Position numbers and translations under genes: made by a program. Shown in pieces: positions 36,902 through 45,305 of a stretch of DNA of 64,000 bases (position 1 is its first letter; every line of letters begins with the position of its first letter). Source of the stretch: Nocardioides daeguensis. GTDB taxonomy: Bacteria; Actinomycetota; Actinomycetes; Propionibacteriales; Nocardioidaceae. The notes beneath the pieces are model-generated. The model searched no databases, was not told the origin of the DNA, and saw nothing but the letters and a program-made list of their open reading frames with translations. The stretch lies in NCBI RefSeq assembly GCF_019192965.1, contig NZ_JAHTKU010000025.1:62001-126000 (forward strand), written 5' to 3'.

Positions 36902-37563
36902 GCTGCTGCATCTCCCTCGACGGCTACCTCGACAGCGGCGGCGAGGAGCGGTTGCTGCTCTCCAACGACGCCGACTTCGACCGCGTCGACGAGGTGCGGG
37001 CGGGCTGCGACGCGATCCTGGTGGGCGCGGCGACCGTCCGCAACGACGACCCGCGGCTGCAGGTCCGCTCCGCGCAGCGGCGGGCGCGTCGGGTGGCCGA
37101 GGGGCGGCCGGCCGGCCCGCTCAAGGTCACCCTGACCTCGCGCGGCGACCTCGCGCCGGACGCCCGCTTCTTCACCGTCGGGGACGGGGAGAAGCTCGTC
37201 TACTGCCCCGACGCGACCGTGCCCGTCCTCGAGAGCCGGGTGGGTGCCCGCGCCGAGGTGGTCGCGCTCGGCGACGAGGTGCGGATGGCCGACCTCGTGG
37301 CCGACCTGGGCGCGCGCGGCGTGCGCCGGCTGATGGTCGAGGGCGGGGGGAGGGTGCACACGCAGTTCCTGGCCGCCGGGATCGCCGACGAGCTGCAGCT
37401 CGTGGTCGCGCCCTTCTTCGTCGGCGACTCCCGGGCGCGCCGGTTCGTCGGCGACGGCGAGTTCCCCTGGCGCGCCGGCCGACGCGCCGAGCTCGTCGAG
37501 AGCCGGGCGATCGGCGACGTGGCGCTGCTGCGCTATGCGCTGTCCGACCGGTTCCAGGCCTGA
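36874..37563 (+). CDS. RibD C-terminal-type (dihydrofolate reductase superfamily) reductase
   Basis: A 229-residue pyrimidine reductase. It has the RibD reductase signatures SLDGYLDSGG, DAILVGAATVRNDDPRL and RLMVEGGGRVHTQFL, all linked to NADPH and ribosylaminopyrimidine-phosphate binding. No deaminase domain is fused. Its resemblance to the riboflavin-pathway reductase, beside a pterin-synthase homologue, suggests a GTP-derived pyrimidine or pterin substrate. The SD GGAGG precedes the ATG at 36874. It is the last gene of the cluster; 147 bp follow before the protease gene. Confidence 0.88.
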   Translation: MGERPYVLLSCCISLDGYLDSGGEERLLLSNDADFDRVDEVRAGCDAILVGAATVRNDDPRLQVRSAQRRARRVAEGRPAGPLKVTLTSRGDLAPDARFFTVGDGEKLVYCPDATVPVLESRVGARAEVVALGDEVRMADLVADLGARGVRRLMVEGGGRVHTQFLAAGIADELQLVVAPFFVGDSRARRFVGDGEFPWRAGRRAELVESRAIGDVALLRYALSDRFQA

Positions 37564-37710
37564 TCCGCCGCTCCGCAAGAGCTTGCGTGGCTCACATTCG
37601 TGCAGCCCCGGGGCCTGCTCCTTTGTGAGGATCCGAACCCCTTGTCGGCAGGTCCGGGGCCGCGCTTCGATGAGCGCCGATCACCCACCTTCCACCGAAA
37701 GGTTCCCTGC

Positions 37711-38532
37711 ATGTTGTCTTCCCGGATCCACAAGATCTCCGCCGGAGCCGCGTGCCTGGTCGCCGCCTTCACGGGCGCGACCGTGTCGTCCGCCGCTGGT
37801 GCCGACAGCACCACCGACGTGCCGACGTACCAGGAGTTCCGGGCCGCGACGTACGTCGACGTCGACGGCGCCTACGTCGTCAACGGCGACGAGGCGGTCA
37901 GCGGCAACGGCGAGCTGAAGAAGTTCTACGAGCGCCTGGTCGGCCCGGAGAGCACCCCGACCGAGGGCCTCGTCGTCAACACCGTCAACGGGGTCGACGA
38001 CAGGTGGAGCGCCGCACAGGTCGCCAACCTGACCTACTGCGTCAGCACGAAGTTCGGCACCCGCCACGACGACATCGTCGCCGCGATGAGCGCCGGCGCC
38101 GGGCTGTGGGAGGCGGCGTCGTCGAAGATCGACTTCGTCTACGTGCCCGCCCAGGACGGCAAGTGCACGACGCGCAACAACACCGTCCTGTTCTCCGTCG
38201 AGCCGGTCGCCACCACCCAGTACATCGCCCGGGCGTTCTTCCCCAGCACCCCGAAGCGGCAGCGCAACGTCCTCGTCGACGACTCGATCTGGACCTCCGG
38301 CACCTGGGAGCCCGGCGACATCCTCGGCCACGAGCTGGGCCACACCCTCGGCTTCCGGCACGAGCACACCCGCCCCGAGTCCGGCACCTGCTTCGAGGAC
38401 AACAACTGGCGCCCGCTGACGCCGTACGACTCCTCCTCGATCATGCACTACCCGCAGTGCAACGGCGGGTCGGCCGACCTGGCGTTCCAGGCGTCCGACG
38501 CCGAGGGGGCGCGGGCGCTGTACGGCTCGTGA
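37711..38532 (+). CDS. Secreted astacin-like metzincin metalloprotease
   Basis: A 273-residue exported zinc protease. The signal peptide covers residues 1-31 (SAGAACLVAAFTGATVSSAAG). The zinc site HELGHTLGFRHEHTRPE gives His207, Glu208, His211 and His217. The Met-turn SSIMHYPQC gives Met245 and Tyr247. The GFRHEHxR and SIMHY wording is astacin-like (M12A) rather than serralysin-like. The region between residues 32 and 110 may act as a propeptide. Four or more cysteines may form disulfides. It has its own leader with SD GAAAGG, after a 147-bp gap. Confidence 0.88.
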   Translation: MLSSRIHKISAGAACLVAAFTGATVSSAAGADSTTDVPTYQEFRAATYVDVDGAYVVNGDEAVSGNGELKKFYERLVGPESTPTEGLVVNTVNGVDDRWSAAQVANLTYCVSTKFGTRHDDIVAAMSAGAGLWEAASSKIDFVYVPAQDGKCTTRNNTVLFSVEPVATTQYIARAFFPSTPKRQRNVLVDDSIWTSGTWEPGDILGHELGHTLGFRHEHTRPESGTCFEDNNWRPLTPYDSSSIMHYPQCNGGSADLAFQASDAEGARALYGS

Positions 38533-38550
38533 CCTCTCCGCGGTGAACGG

Positions 38551-38583
38551 CGAGGGGCCCCGGTCGGTGATTCGGGCCCCTCG
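38551..38583 (+). terminator. Hairpin terminator after the protease gene
   Basis: CGAGGGGCCC (38551-38560) and GGGCCCCTCG (38574-38583) form a perfect 10-bp stem with a 13-base loop. There is no T-run. Its 3' half overlaps the -35 area of the ychF promoter. Confidence 0.65.
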
Positions 38584-38594
38584 TCGTACCGCCC

Positions 38595-38611
38595 TAGACT
38601 CAGCGTCCGTG
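38595..38611 (+). promoter_or_regulatory. Leaderless -10 box for ychF
   Basis: TAGACT (38595-38600) lies 8 nt before the GTG at 38609. TTCGGG (38571-38576) could be a weak -35 at 18-bp spacing. Confidence 0.5.
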
Positions 38612-39682
38612 GCACTCACCATCGGCATCGTCGGTCTCCCCAACGCGGGCAAGTCGACCCTCTTCAACGCGCTGACCAAGAACGACGTCCTCGCGGCGAA
38701 CTACCCGTTCGCCACCATCGAGCCCAACGTGGGCGTGGTGGGCGTGCCCGACCCGCGCCTGGCCCAGCTCGCCGAGATCTTCGGCTCCGAGCGGCAGCTG
38801 CCGGCGACCGTCGAGTTCGTCGACATCGCCGGCATCGTCCGCGGCGCGTCCCAGGGGGAGGGACTCGGCAACAAGTTCCTCGCCCACATCCGTGAGTCCG
38901 CCGCGATCTGCCAGGTGACCCGCGTCTTCCGCGACGAGGACGTCACCCACGTCGACGGCGAGGTCAACCCCGGCAACGACATCTCCACCATCCAGACCGA
39001 GCTGATCCTCGCCGACCTCGAGACGGTCGAGAAGGCCGTGGTCCGGTTGGAGAAGGAGGCGCGCAAGGTCAAGGACCTCGCCGCCAACCTCGAGGCCGCC
39101 AAGGAGGCCAAGGAGGCGCTCGAGGCCGGCACGCCGATCATCGCCACCTCCATCGACCGTTCGCTGCTGCGCGAGCTGTCGCTGCTGACGGCCAAGCCGT
39201 TCATCTACGTCTTCAACTGCGACGCCGACGAGCTCCAGGACGACTCGCTCAAGGAGAAGATGCGCGCGCTGGTCGCCCCGGCCGAGGCGATCTTCCTCGA
39301 CGCGAAGTTCGAGTCCGAGCTGATCGAGCTCGACGAGGAGGAGGCCGCCGAGTTCCTCGCCGAGGCCGGCGTGACCGAGCCCGGCCTCGAGGTCCTCGCC
39401 CGGGTCGGCTTCGACACCCTCGGCCTGCAGACCTACCTCACCGCCGGGCCCAAGGAGGCCCGCGCCTGGACCATCCCCAAGGGCGCCACCGCCCCCGAGG
39501 CCGCCGGTGTCATCCACACCGACTTCCAGAAGGGCTTCATCAAGGCCGAGGTCGTCTCCTTCGCGGACCTGCTCGCCGCCGGGTCGATGAACAAGGCCAA
39601 GGAGGCCGGCCGGGTCCGGATGGAGGGCAAGGACTACGTCATGGCCGACGGTGACGTGGTGGAGTTCCGCTTCAACGTGTGA
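38609..39682 (+). CDS. ychF: Redox-regulated ATPase YchF (OLA1 family)
   Basis: A 357-residue Obg-family P-loop protein. Walker A is GLPNAGKST (about 8-16), switch II FVDIAGIVRGASQGEGLGN, and the base-recognition motif NCDADE replaces NKxD, consistent with ATP over GTP use. The TGS domain at the end (FDTLGLQTYLTAGPKEARAW to DYVMADGDVVEFRF) is complete. YchF binds ribosomes and affects stress responses. The start is GTG, with no SD. Confidence 0.97.
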   Translation: MALTIGIVGLPNAGKSTLFNALTKNDVLAANYPFATIEPNVGVVGVPDPRLAQLAEIFGSERQLPATVEFVDIAGIVRGASQGEGLGNKFLAHIRESAAICQVTRVFRDEDVTHVDGEVNPGNDISTIQTELILADLETVEKAVVRLEKEARKVKDLAANLEAAKEAKEALEAGTPIIATSIDRSLLRELSLLTAKPFIYVFNCDADELQDDSLKEKMRALVAPAEAIFLDAKFESELIELDEEEAAEFLAEAGVTEPGLEVLARVGFDTLGLQTYLTAGPKEARAWTIPKGATAPEAAGVIHTDFQKGFIKAEVVSFADLLAAGSMNKAKEAGRVRMEGKDYVMADGDVVEFRFNV

Positions 39683-39746
39683 GTCGCCGCATCGGGCGGG
39701 TCCGTCCGGGTACCGGGGTCCAACGACCCCGAACCAGGAGGATCCC

Positions 39747-40292
39747 ATGGCAGACAAGAACGTCGTCGAGCTGCTCACCGACCAGCACCGCCACATCGAG
39801 AAGCTCTTCGACGAGGTGCACTCGACCACCGACGCCGACGAGCGGACCCGGGCCTTCGACGAGCTCCGGCGGATGCTGTCGGTCCACGAGGCTGCCGAGG
39901 AGATCGTGACCCACCCGAGCGCCACCCGGCACGGGTACGGCGACGTGGTGGAGGCGCGGCAGGCCGAGGAGCACGAGGCGAAGAAGCTGCTCTCCTCCCT
40001 CGACGGCATGGACACCACCTCGCCCCACTTCGCCGCCGGGCTCGCCCGGCTGCGCGAGGCGGTCCTCGCCCACGCCCGCAACGAGGAGGAGCTGGAGTTC
40101 CCGCTCCTCCTCGCCGATGCGGCGCCGGGGGAGCTGGAGAGGATGGCCGCAGCGGTCAAGGCGGTCGAGCGGGTCGCTCCCACCCATCCGCACCCCAGGG
40201 CCGGCGAGTCGGCCGTCGTGAACGCCGCCGTCGGTCCGCTGGCGGCACTCGTCGACAAGGTGCGGGACGCGGCCCGCTCCGCCATGGCCTGA
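39747..40292 (+). CDS. Hemerythrin HHE domain protein
   Basis: A 181-residue four-helix protein. The diiron-type histidines and acids are spaced as in HHE domains: LLTDQHRHIEKLFDEV (about 9-24), HEAAEEIVTHP (about 47-57), EEHEAKKLLSSLD and HARNEEELEFPLL. The function is probably oxygen, NO or redox sensing or iron storage, not readable further. A strong SD (CCAGGAGGATC) precedes the ATG. Confidence 0.88.
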   Translation: MADKNVVELLTDQHRHIEKLFDEVHSTTDADERTRAFDELRRMLSVHEAAEEIVTHPSATRHGYGDVVEARQAEEHEAKKLLSSLDGMDTTSPHFAAGLARLREAVLAHARNEEELEFPLLLADAAPGELERMAAAVKAVERVAPTHPHPRAGESAVVNAAVGPLAALVDKVRDAARSAMA

Positions 40293-40427
40293 CCCGCGTC
40301 CGGCCCGCCCGGGCGACGGCGGAAAGGGTCCAAAGACCCGCCGGTCCCCGGCGCAGGCCCCTTCCCTGAGGGCGCACGGGGCGCGACGATCAGGAAGGAG
40401 GAGCCGAGCCGGAGGGAGGTGACATCC

Positions 40428-40664
40428 ATGTGGTGGCATCACGATGCAGGCTGGGGAGGCTGGCTCGCCATGGCCCTGGGCATGAGCGGCTTCTGGGTGC
40501 TGACGGCGCTGCTCGTCGTCGCCGTCCTGCGCTCGCTCGGTCCGGCGCGGCAGCACGGCGCGCAGGACCCACGAGACATCCTCGCCGAGCGGCTCGCCCG
40601 CGGCGAGATCGATCCGGAGGAGTACGACGTCCGACTCGCGGCGTTGTCGGGACGCAAGCGCTGA
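40428..40664 (+). CDS. SHOCT-domain small membrane protein
   Basis: A 78-residue protein with one transmembrane helix (about 17-37) and a C-terminal SHOCT motif (ILAERLARGEIDPEEYDVRL, about 51-70). SHOCT segments are short oligomerisation-type helices often at protein ends. The ATG at 40428 has a strong SD (GGAGGGAGG). Function unknown. Confidence 0.85.
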   Translation: MWWHHDAGWGGWLAMALGMSGFWVLTALLVVAVLRSLGPARQHGAQDPRDILAERLARGEIDPEEYDVRLAALSGRKR

Positions 40665-40812
40665 CCGGCGGAGCTCGCGATCGGTCCCGTGCTGGGCGGG
40701 GCCAGGCTCGGACGGACGCCGTCCGGGAGGTCCGTCCCGGGCGGGAGTGACCTCGAGGACCGGTCCCGAGCGGGCATTGCCGCGCCGGTCGCACGGCTGG
40801 CAGGCTCGATGC

Positions 40813-41262
40813 GTGCCCGTCGTACCGCCTCCCGTGTTCGCGCTGGCCGCAGGGATCGCCCAGCACCTGCTCGCCCCTGACCGTCCGGCCGGTGGGGCCC
40901 GCAAGCTCGCGTCCGCGGGGATCGCCGTTGCGGCGCTCGGGTTGGACGCCAGTGCCGTGGCGGCCTTCCGCCGGCACCACACGACCGTGAACCCGCTCGA
41001 TCCCGCTCGGGCCTCCAGCATGGTGACCGGCGGTGCCTACCGGCTCACCCGGAACCCGATGTACGTCGGCATGGCGGGCCTGCTCACCGCCCACGCCGTG
41101 CGTCGCGGCGGCTGGCTCACCCCGCTCCCGGCCGCGGCGTTCGTCGTCCTCGTCGACCGGCTGCAGATCCCCGCAGAGGAGGCCGCGATGGAGGCCAACT
41201 TCGGCGAGGCCTATGCGCGTTACCGGGCTCGGGTGTCGCGCTGGCTGCCGGTCCGGGCGTGA
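40813..41262 (+). CDS. Isoprenylcysteine carboxyl methyltransferase-like membrane protein
   Basis: A 149-residue membrane protein with about four hydrophobic segments. The ICMT/PEMT family signature is clear: GAYRLTRNPMYVGMAGLL (about 77-94) and EEAAMEANFGEAYARYRARV near the end. Bacterial members are SAM-dependent methyltransferases acting on small lipids or membrane substrates. The GTG at 40813 is the first sensible start; a weak CAGGCT box is 6 nt upstream. It is followed by the promoter of the ABC operon. Confidence 0.82.
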   Translation: MPVVPPPVFALAAGIAQHLLAPDRPAGGARKLASAGIAVAALGLDASAVAAFRRHHTTVNPLDPARASSMVTGGAYRLTRNPMYVGMAGLLTAHAVRRGGWLTPLPAAAFVVLVDRLQIPAEEAAMEANFGEAYARYRARVSRWLPVRA

Positions 41263-41289
41263 CGACCGCCGCGCACACCGTCGAGGTTC

Positions 41290-41327
41290 GCGACGTCATG
41301 TTGCTATGATTGCGACGTGATGTCGCC
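41290..41327 (+). promoter_or_regulatory. Promoter with candidate TetR operator before the ABC exporter
   Basis: TATGAT (41305-41310) is a near-consensus -10. It is flanked by direct repeats GCGACGTCAT (41290-41299) and GCGACGTGAT (41312-41321), 22 bp apart. An imperfect dyad is also present: CGACGTCA (41291-41298) with TGATGTCG (41318-41325). The downstream TetR-family gene in the same operon is the likely ligand-responsive repressor. Confidence 0.5.
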
Positions 41328-41344
41328 AAAGATTGGGAGTGCCG

Positions 41345-42469
41345 GTGTTCCTCGCTCTGCGTGAGATCGCGTTCGCGCGCGGTCGCTTCGCGCTCATGGG
41401 TTCGGTGGTCGCGCTGATCGCGATCCTGATGGTCCTGCTCAGCGGCCTGTCGGTGGGACTCGTCAACGACGGCGTGTCGGGGCTGCAGCGGATGTCCGCC
41501 ACCTCCTTCGCCTTCCAGAAGGACGTCAGCAAGGACGCCGCGTTCTCGCGGAGCCTCATCGACCGGGAGGCGGTCGACGTGTGGGCTCGGCAGGACGGCG
41601 TCGAGGAGGCGGCCCCCTTCGGCAACGCGCTGGTCAACGGCAAGACCGATCATGACGTCGCCATCGACCTGGCCCTGTTCGGCATCGAGCTCGACTCCTT
41701 CCTCGCGCCCCGGGTCGCCGAGGGAGCCGGGCTGAGCGGAGCACCCGACGAGGTGGTGCTCAGCGCCACGGCGGCCGAGGAGGGGGTCAAGGTCGGCGAC
41801 GTGATCACCGTGGAGCAGACCGGTGCCCAGCTGCGGGTCGTGGGCGTCCTGGCCGACCAGCACACCTTCGGCCACGTGGATGTCGGCTATCTGCCGCTGC
41901 GGACCTGGCAGGAGATCCGCGCCGGCGTCCGCGAGGGCGACCAGGTGCCCGACCGCGTCTACCGGGAGATCACCGCCGTCGCCGTCCTCGGCGAGGACGT
42001 CGACCTCGCGGCCGGCGACAAGGCGGCGGGGACCACCTCGATGACCACCAAGCAGTCCTACGGCGCCTCGCCCGGCTACACCGCCGAGACCTCGACGCTG
42101 CAGCTCATCCAGGTCTTCCTCTACGCCATCTCGGCCCTGGTCGTCGGAGCCTTCTTCACCGTGCTCACCATCCAGCGCCGCCCCGAGATCTCGGTGATGC
42201 GGGCGATGGGGGCCAAGACGGCCTACCTCGTCCGCGACAGCATCGTGCAGTCGCTGATCCTGCTCGCCCTGGCCGCTGCCGTGGGCGTCGGGATCGGCCT
42301 CGCGCTGGGGGCCGTGATCGGCTCCACGCCGATGCCCTTCGCGCTGGAGGCAGGACCCATCGCGGTGGCCACCGCGTTCCTGGTGGCGCTGGGCCTGGTC
42401 GGCGCGACCGTCGCCGTCGTCCGGATCGTCCGCGTCGACCCGCTCACCGCTCTGGGAGGAAACCGATGA
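41345..42469 (+). CDS. ABC transporter permease (FtsX/MacB-like, DevC type)
   Basis: A 374-residue permease with one N-terminal transmembrane helix (about 17-37), a large extracytoplasmic domain (about 40-250) and three C-terminal helices (about 255-365). FtsX-type wording includes LFTVLTIQRRPEISVMRAMGAK-like segment near residue 280. The GTG at 41345 has GGGAG at SD distance and gives MFLALREIAFARGRF, the usual DevC-like start. It pairs with the ATPase gene that begins 4 bp before its stop. Confidence 0.88.
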   Translation: MFLALREIAFARGRFALMGSVVALIAILMVLLSGLSVGLVNDGVSGLQRMSATSFAFQKDVSKDAAFSRSLIDREAVDVWARQDGVEEAAPFGNALVNGKTDHDVAIDLALFGIELDSFLAPRVAEGAGLSGAPDEVVLSATAAEEGVKVGDVITVEQTGAQLRVVGVLADQHTFGHVDVGYLPLRTWQEIRAGVREGDQVPDRVYREITAVAVLGEDVDLAAGDKAAGTTSMTTKQSYGASPGYTAETSTLQLIQVFLYAISALVVGAFFTVLTIQRRPEISVMRAMGAKTAYLVRDSIVQSLILLALAAAVGVGIGLALGAVIGSTPMPFALEAGPIAVATAFLVALGLVGATVAVVRIVRVDPLTALGGNR

Positions 42470-43146
42470 CCGAGCCCGCCCTCGTCCTCGAGGAGGTCAG
42501 CCTCGTCCACGGTGACGGCGACGAGAGCATCACCGCCCTCGACCACGTCGACCTGGCGGTGGCGCCGGGGGAGGTCGTGGCCATCGTCGGCCCGTCGGGC
42601 GCCGGCAAGTCCAGCCTGCTCGCCGTCGCCGGCGCTCTGATCGCGCCCACCTCCGGCGCCGTCACCCTCGGCGGTACGGCGCTTGCCGGACTCAACCGCG
42701 CGCGGTTGACGGAGTTGCGCCGGACCAGGATCGGCTTCGTCTTCCAGACCAGCAACCTCATCCCGGCCCTCACCGCGATCGACCAGCTCCGGCTGCCGCT
42801 GACCTTCGGCAAGGCCGAGGCCCCCCGCGACCCGCAGGAGCTGCTGGAGGCGGTCGGGATGGCGCACAAGGCCAAGCGGCGACCCGATCAGCTCTCCGGC
42901 GGCGAGCGGCAGCGGATCGGAATCGCCCGGGCGCTGGTCACCCGGCCGAGCGTGCTGCTGGTCGATGAGCCGACCGCGGCCCTGGACCGTCAGCGCAGCC
43001 AGGACGTCGTCGCCCTGCTGGCCCGGGAGACGCGCGCACACGGCGTCGCGACGATCATGGTCACCCACGACCACGACGTGCTGCACCACTGCGATCGGGT
43101 GCACGAGATGATCGACGGCAAGCTGGGGGTGCCTGCCCCGCGCTGA
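42466..43146 (+). CDS. ABC transporter ATP-binding protein (MacB/DevA/LolD type)
   Basis: A 226-residue ATPase. Walker [10 protein letters not shown] (about 44-52), Q-loop FVFQTSNLIPALT, signature LSGGERQRIGIARAL (about 143-157), Walker B VLLVDEPTAALD and the His loop TIMVTHDHDV. It overlaps the permease gene by 4 bp and should form its motor. The set is MacB-like without an adaptor gene, so the exported substrate is unknown. Confidence 0.93.
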   Translation: MTEPALVLEEVSLVHGDGDESITALDHVDLAVAPGEVVAIVGPSGAGKSSLLAVAGALIAPTSGAVTLGGTALAGLNRARLTELRRTRIGFVFQTSNLIPALTAIDQLRLPLTFGKAEAPRDPQELLEAVGMAHKAKRRPDQLSGGERQRIGIARALVTRPSVLLVDEPTAALDRQRSQDVVALLARETRAHGVATIMVTHDHDVLHHCDRVHEMIDGKLGVPAPR

Positions 43147-43170
43147 GTCGCCGAGAAGGAAGGAGGCGCC

Positions 43171-43758
43171 GTGCCCCGGATCACCGCGCCCACCGTGGCC
43201 GCACACCGCGAGCAGCAGCTCCGAGCCGTGCTCGACAGTGCGCGGGCCATCCTCGGTGAGACCCGCCAGGCGCCCACCCTGGCTGCGACCGCTCAGCGCG
43301 CGGGGCTGGCCCGGTCCAGCATCTACCGCTACTTCGCCTCGCGCGAGGAGCTGCTGGCCGCCGTGGTGGCCGACGTCTTCCCGGAGTGGGCCGGACAGGT
43401 CCGCGCGAGGGTGGAGGCGGCGACCACGCCGGGCGAGAAGGTGTGGGCCTACGTCTGCGCCAACATCGACCTGTTCTCCTCCTCCGAGCAGGACGTGGCC
43501 AGCGCGCTGAGCGAGGTGGCGGACCCGCACCTGCTCAAGGAGCCGATGGAGGCCTTCCACGCCGAGCTGCAACGACCCCTGGTCGCGGCCCTGGTCGCCC
43601 ACGGCGAGCCGCATGCCCAGCTCATGGCCGAGACCATCGAGTCGGCTCTCGTGCACGTGGCCCGTCGCCTCGGGGAGCCGGTCGAGGACCCGCTCCGCAA
43701 GGACCAGGCGCTCGCCCTGCTCCGACGGTTGCTGGGCGGCTACCTGCAGCGCGGCTGA
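43171..43758 (+). CDS. TetR/AcrR-family transcriptional regulator
   Basis: A 195-residue regulator. The N-terminal helix-turn-helix (about 29-58) reads TLAATAQRAGLARSSIYRYF with SREELLAAVVADVF after it. The C-terminal ligand domain is helical. The start is GTG with a strong SD (AAGGAAGGAGG), 24 bp after the ATPase gene. It probably represses the exporter operon it belongs to; see the repeats around the -10 at 41305. Confidence 0.92.
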   Translation: MPRITAPTVAAHREQQLRAVLDSARAILGETRQAPTLAATAQRAGLARSSIYRYFASREELLAAVVADVFPEWAGQVRARVEAATTPGEKVWAYVCANIDLFSSSEQDVASALSEVADPHLLKEPMEAFHAELQRPLVAALVAHGEPHAQLMAETIESALVHVARRLGEPVEDPLRKDQALALLRRLLGGYLQRG

Positions 43759-43766
43759 GCCCGGGC

Positions 43767-43783
43767 TAGGGTTCGCACCCGTG
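43767..43783 (+). promoter_or_regulatory. Leaderless -10 box for the VOC gene
   Basis: TAGGGT (43767-43772) is 8 nt before the GTG at 43781 and only 8 bp after the TetR stop. No SD is seen. Confidence 0.5.
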
Positions 43784-44434
43784 AGCGTCACCCTCGCCGA
43801 GCTCGTCGTCGCCGATCCGCCGGCCTCCTGGCGGGAGGCCGGGTTCAGCGTGGACGACGACGGGAGCTGCTGGGTCGGGGCGGTACGGATCCGCCTCGTC
43901 GGGACCGAGCACGGCACCGGGATCGTCGGGTGGGCCCTGGGCGGTGTGCCGGCGGGCACGAGCGATGTCGACGGCATCCCCACCATCCCGGCCGCCCCGG
44001 CGACCGTCGAGCCGAGCCGGCCCTCGGAGCATCCCAACGGCGTGACCCACCTCGACCACGTCGTCCTCCTCTCGCCCGACCTCGCCCGGACCACGGCGGC
44101 GTTGCGGTCCCTCGGGCTCGACGTACGCCGGGAGCGGGACGGGACGCTCGGCGGGGCGGCGATGCGACAGGTGTTCTTCCGCCTCGGTGAGGTGATCCTC
44201 GAGGTCGTCGGCTCGCCGGACGCGCAGGGCGAGGGGCCGTCGAGCCTGTGGGGCCTCACTCACACGGTGCCGGACATCGACGCGGCGGCGAGGCTGCTGG
44301 GGGAGCGGACGTCCCCGGTGAAGGACGCGGTCCAGCCGGGCCGTCGGATCACGACGCTGCGGCACCGCGACCTCGAGATGTCGGTGCGCACGGCGCTGAT
44401 CTCGCCCCACGTGCGCCGCACCGAGCGACAATGA
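43781..44434 (+). CDS. VOC-superfamily (glyoxalase-like) protein
   Basis: A 217-residue protein. Residues about 90-170 carry the glyoxalase-like pattern GVTHLDHVVLLSPDLARTTA and RQVFFRLGEVILEVVGSPD, where His and Glu would bind metal. The N-terminal 80 residues may form a degenerate second VOC half. No enzyme activity can be named. The start is GTG, likely leaderless. The hydrolase gene begins 4 bp downstream. Confidence 0.78.
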   Translation: MSVTLAELVVADPPASWREAGFSVDDDGSCWVGAVRIRLVGTEHGTGIVGWALGGVPAGTSDVDGIPTIPAAPATVEPSRPSEHPNGVTHLDHVVLLSPDLARTTAALRSLGLDVRRERDGTLGGAAMRQVFFRLGEVILEVVGSPDAQGEGPSSLWGLTHTVPDIDAAARLLGERTSPVKDAVQPGRRITTLRHRDLEMSVRTALISPHVRRTERQ

Positions 44435-44438
44435 CCCG

Positions 44439-45287
44439 ATGAGTCCACGCATCGGGGCAGTGACGACCATCCTCGCGGCGGCGCTGCCGCTCGCCGGCTG
44501 CGGCGGGGACGACGAGCCGGCAGGCGGGCCGGACAGCGGTCCGCCGACGAGCACGACAGCCACCGCGACGGCGACGGCGACGTCGGCACCCTGGCAGCCT
44601 CTCGCCGGAGCGCTCGGTCGCTGCGGTCCGCAGCCGCCGGACGTGGCCGACGCCGGGTTCGTCCCGACGGTGCTGAAGGACCCGGAGGTCGGCCGGATCA
44701 GCGCGGCCACCGCGGGGACCGGGCCGACGGTCGCGGTCCTGCTGCACCAGACCGACGGCAACGGGCTGTGCGGCTGGTTGCCGTACGCCGCCGACCTGGT
44801 CGCGGAGCCCGGGGTGCAGGTGCTCGCGGTCGACCTGTGCCGGTACGGCGAGTCGGAGTGCCGTGGCGACCGGTCGGGCCCGCGGCAGGTGGACGCGGTG
44901 GGAGTGGCCGTGCGCGAGGCCCGGTCCCAGCTCGGGGCGACGCGTGTGGTCGTGGTGGGTGCCTCGATGGGTGGCAGCGTCGCGCTGATGACCGCGGCCT
45001 CGGTGCCCGGTGTCGACGCCGCGGTCGACCTGTCCGGGCCGGTGGACTGGGACGGGCTGGCGGAGGTCGTCGACGGCGGTCGGGCGCTGCGGGTCCCGGT
45101 CCTCGTCGCGATGGCCGACGCCGAGGGCGTGGAGAAGGTCGACGGGTCGCGGGCCATCGTCGAGAACGCGCCGCAGGGCAGCCGGTTCGAGCCGGCGGAG
45201 TCCGGCCACGGCTACGACCTGCTCCTCGACGAGGACGCGGGCCCGCTCCCGCTCGCCGCGTCCGTGGCGGCGTGGATCCGCGGCTGA
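44439..45287 (+). CDS. Alpha/beta-hydrolase-like lipoprotein
   Basis: A 282-residue exported protein. The lipobox LPLAGC puts the lipidated Cys at residue 21, followed by a Thr/Ala/Ser-rich linker (about 35-52). The hydrolase core shows GLCGWLPYAADL, VLAVDLCRYGES, the nucleophile elbow GASMGG (about 169-174) and a late His (SGHGYDLL). It is similar in layout to dienelactone-hydrolase-type esterases; the substrate is unknown. The ATG lies 4 bp after the VOC gene. It converges on the small gene at 45306. Confidence 0.82.
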   Translation: MSPRIGAVTTILAAALPLAGCGGDDEPAGGPDSGPPTSTTATATATATSAPWQPLAGALGRCGPQPPDVADAGFVPTVLKDPEVGRISAATAGTGPTVAVLLHQTDGNGLCGWLPYAADLVAEPGVQVLAVDLCRYGESECRGDRSGPRQVDAVGVAVREARSQLGATRVVVVGASMGGSVALMTAASVPGVDAAVDLSGPVDWDGLAEVVDGGRALRVPVLVAMADAEGVEKVDGSRAIVENAPQGSRFEPAESGHGYDLLLDEDAGPLPLAASVAAWIRG

Positions 45288-45305
45288 CGAAGGGCGGCCG
45301 ACGGG

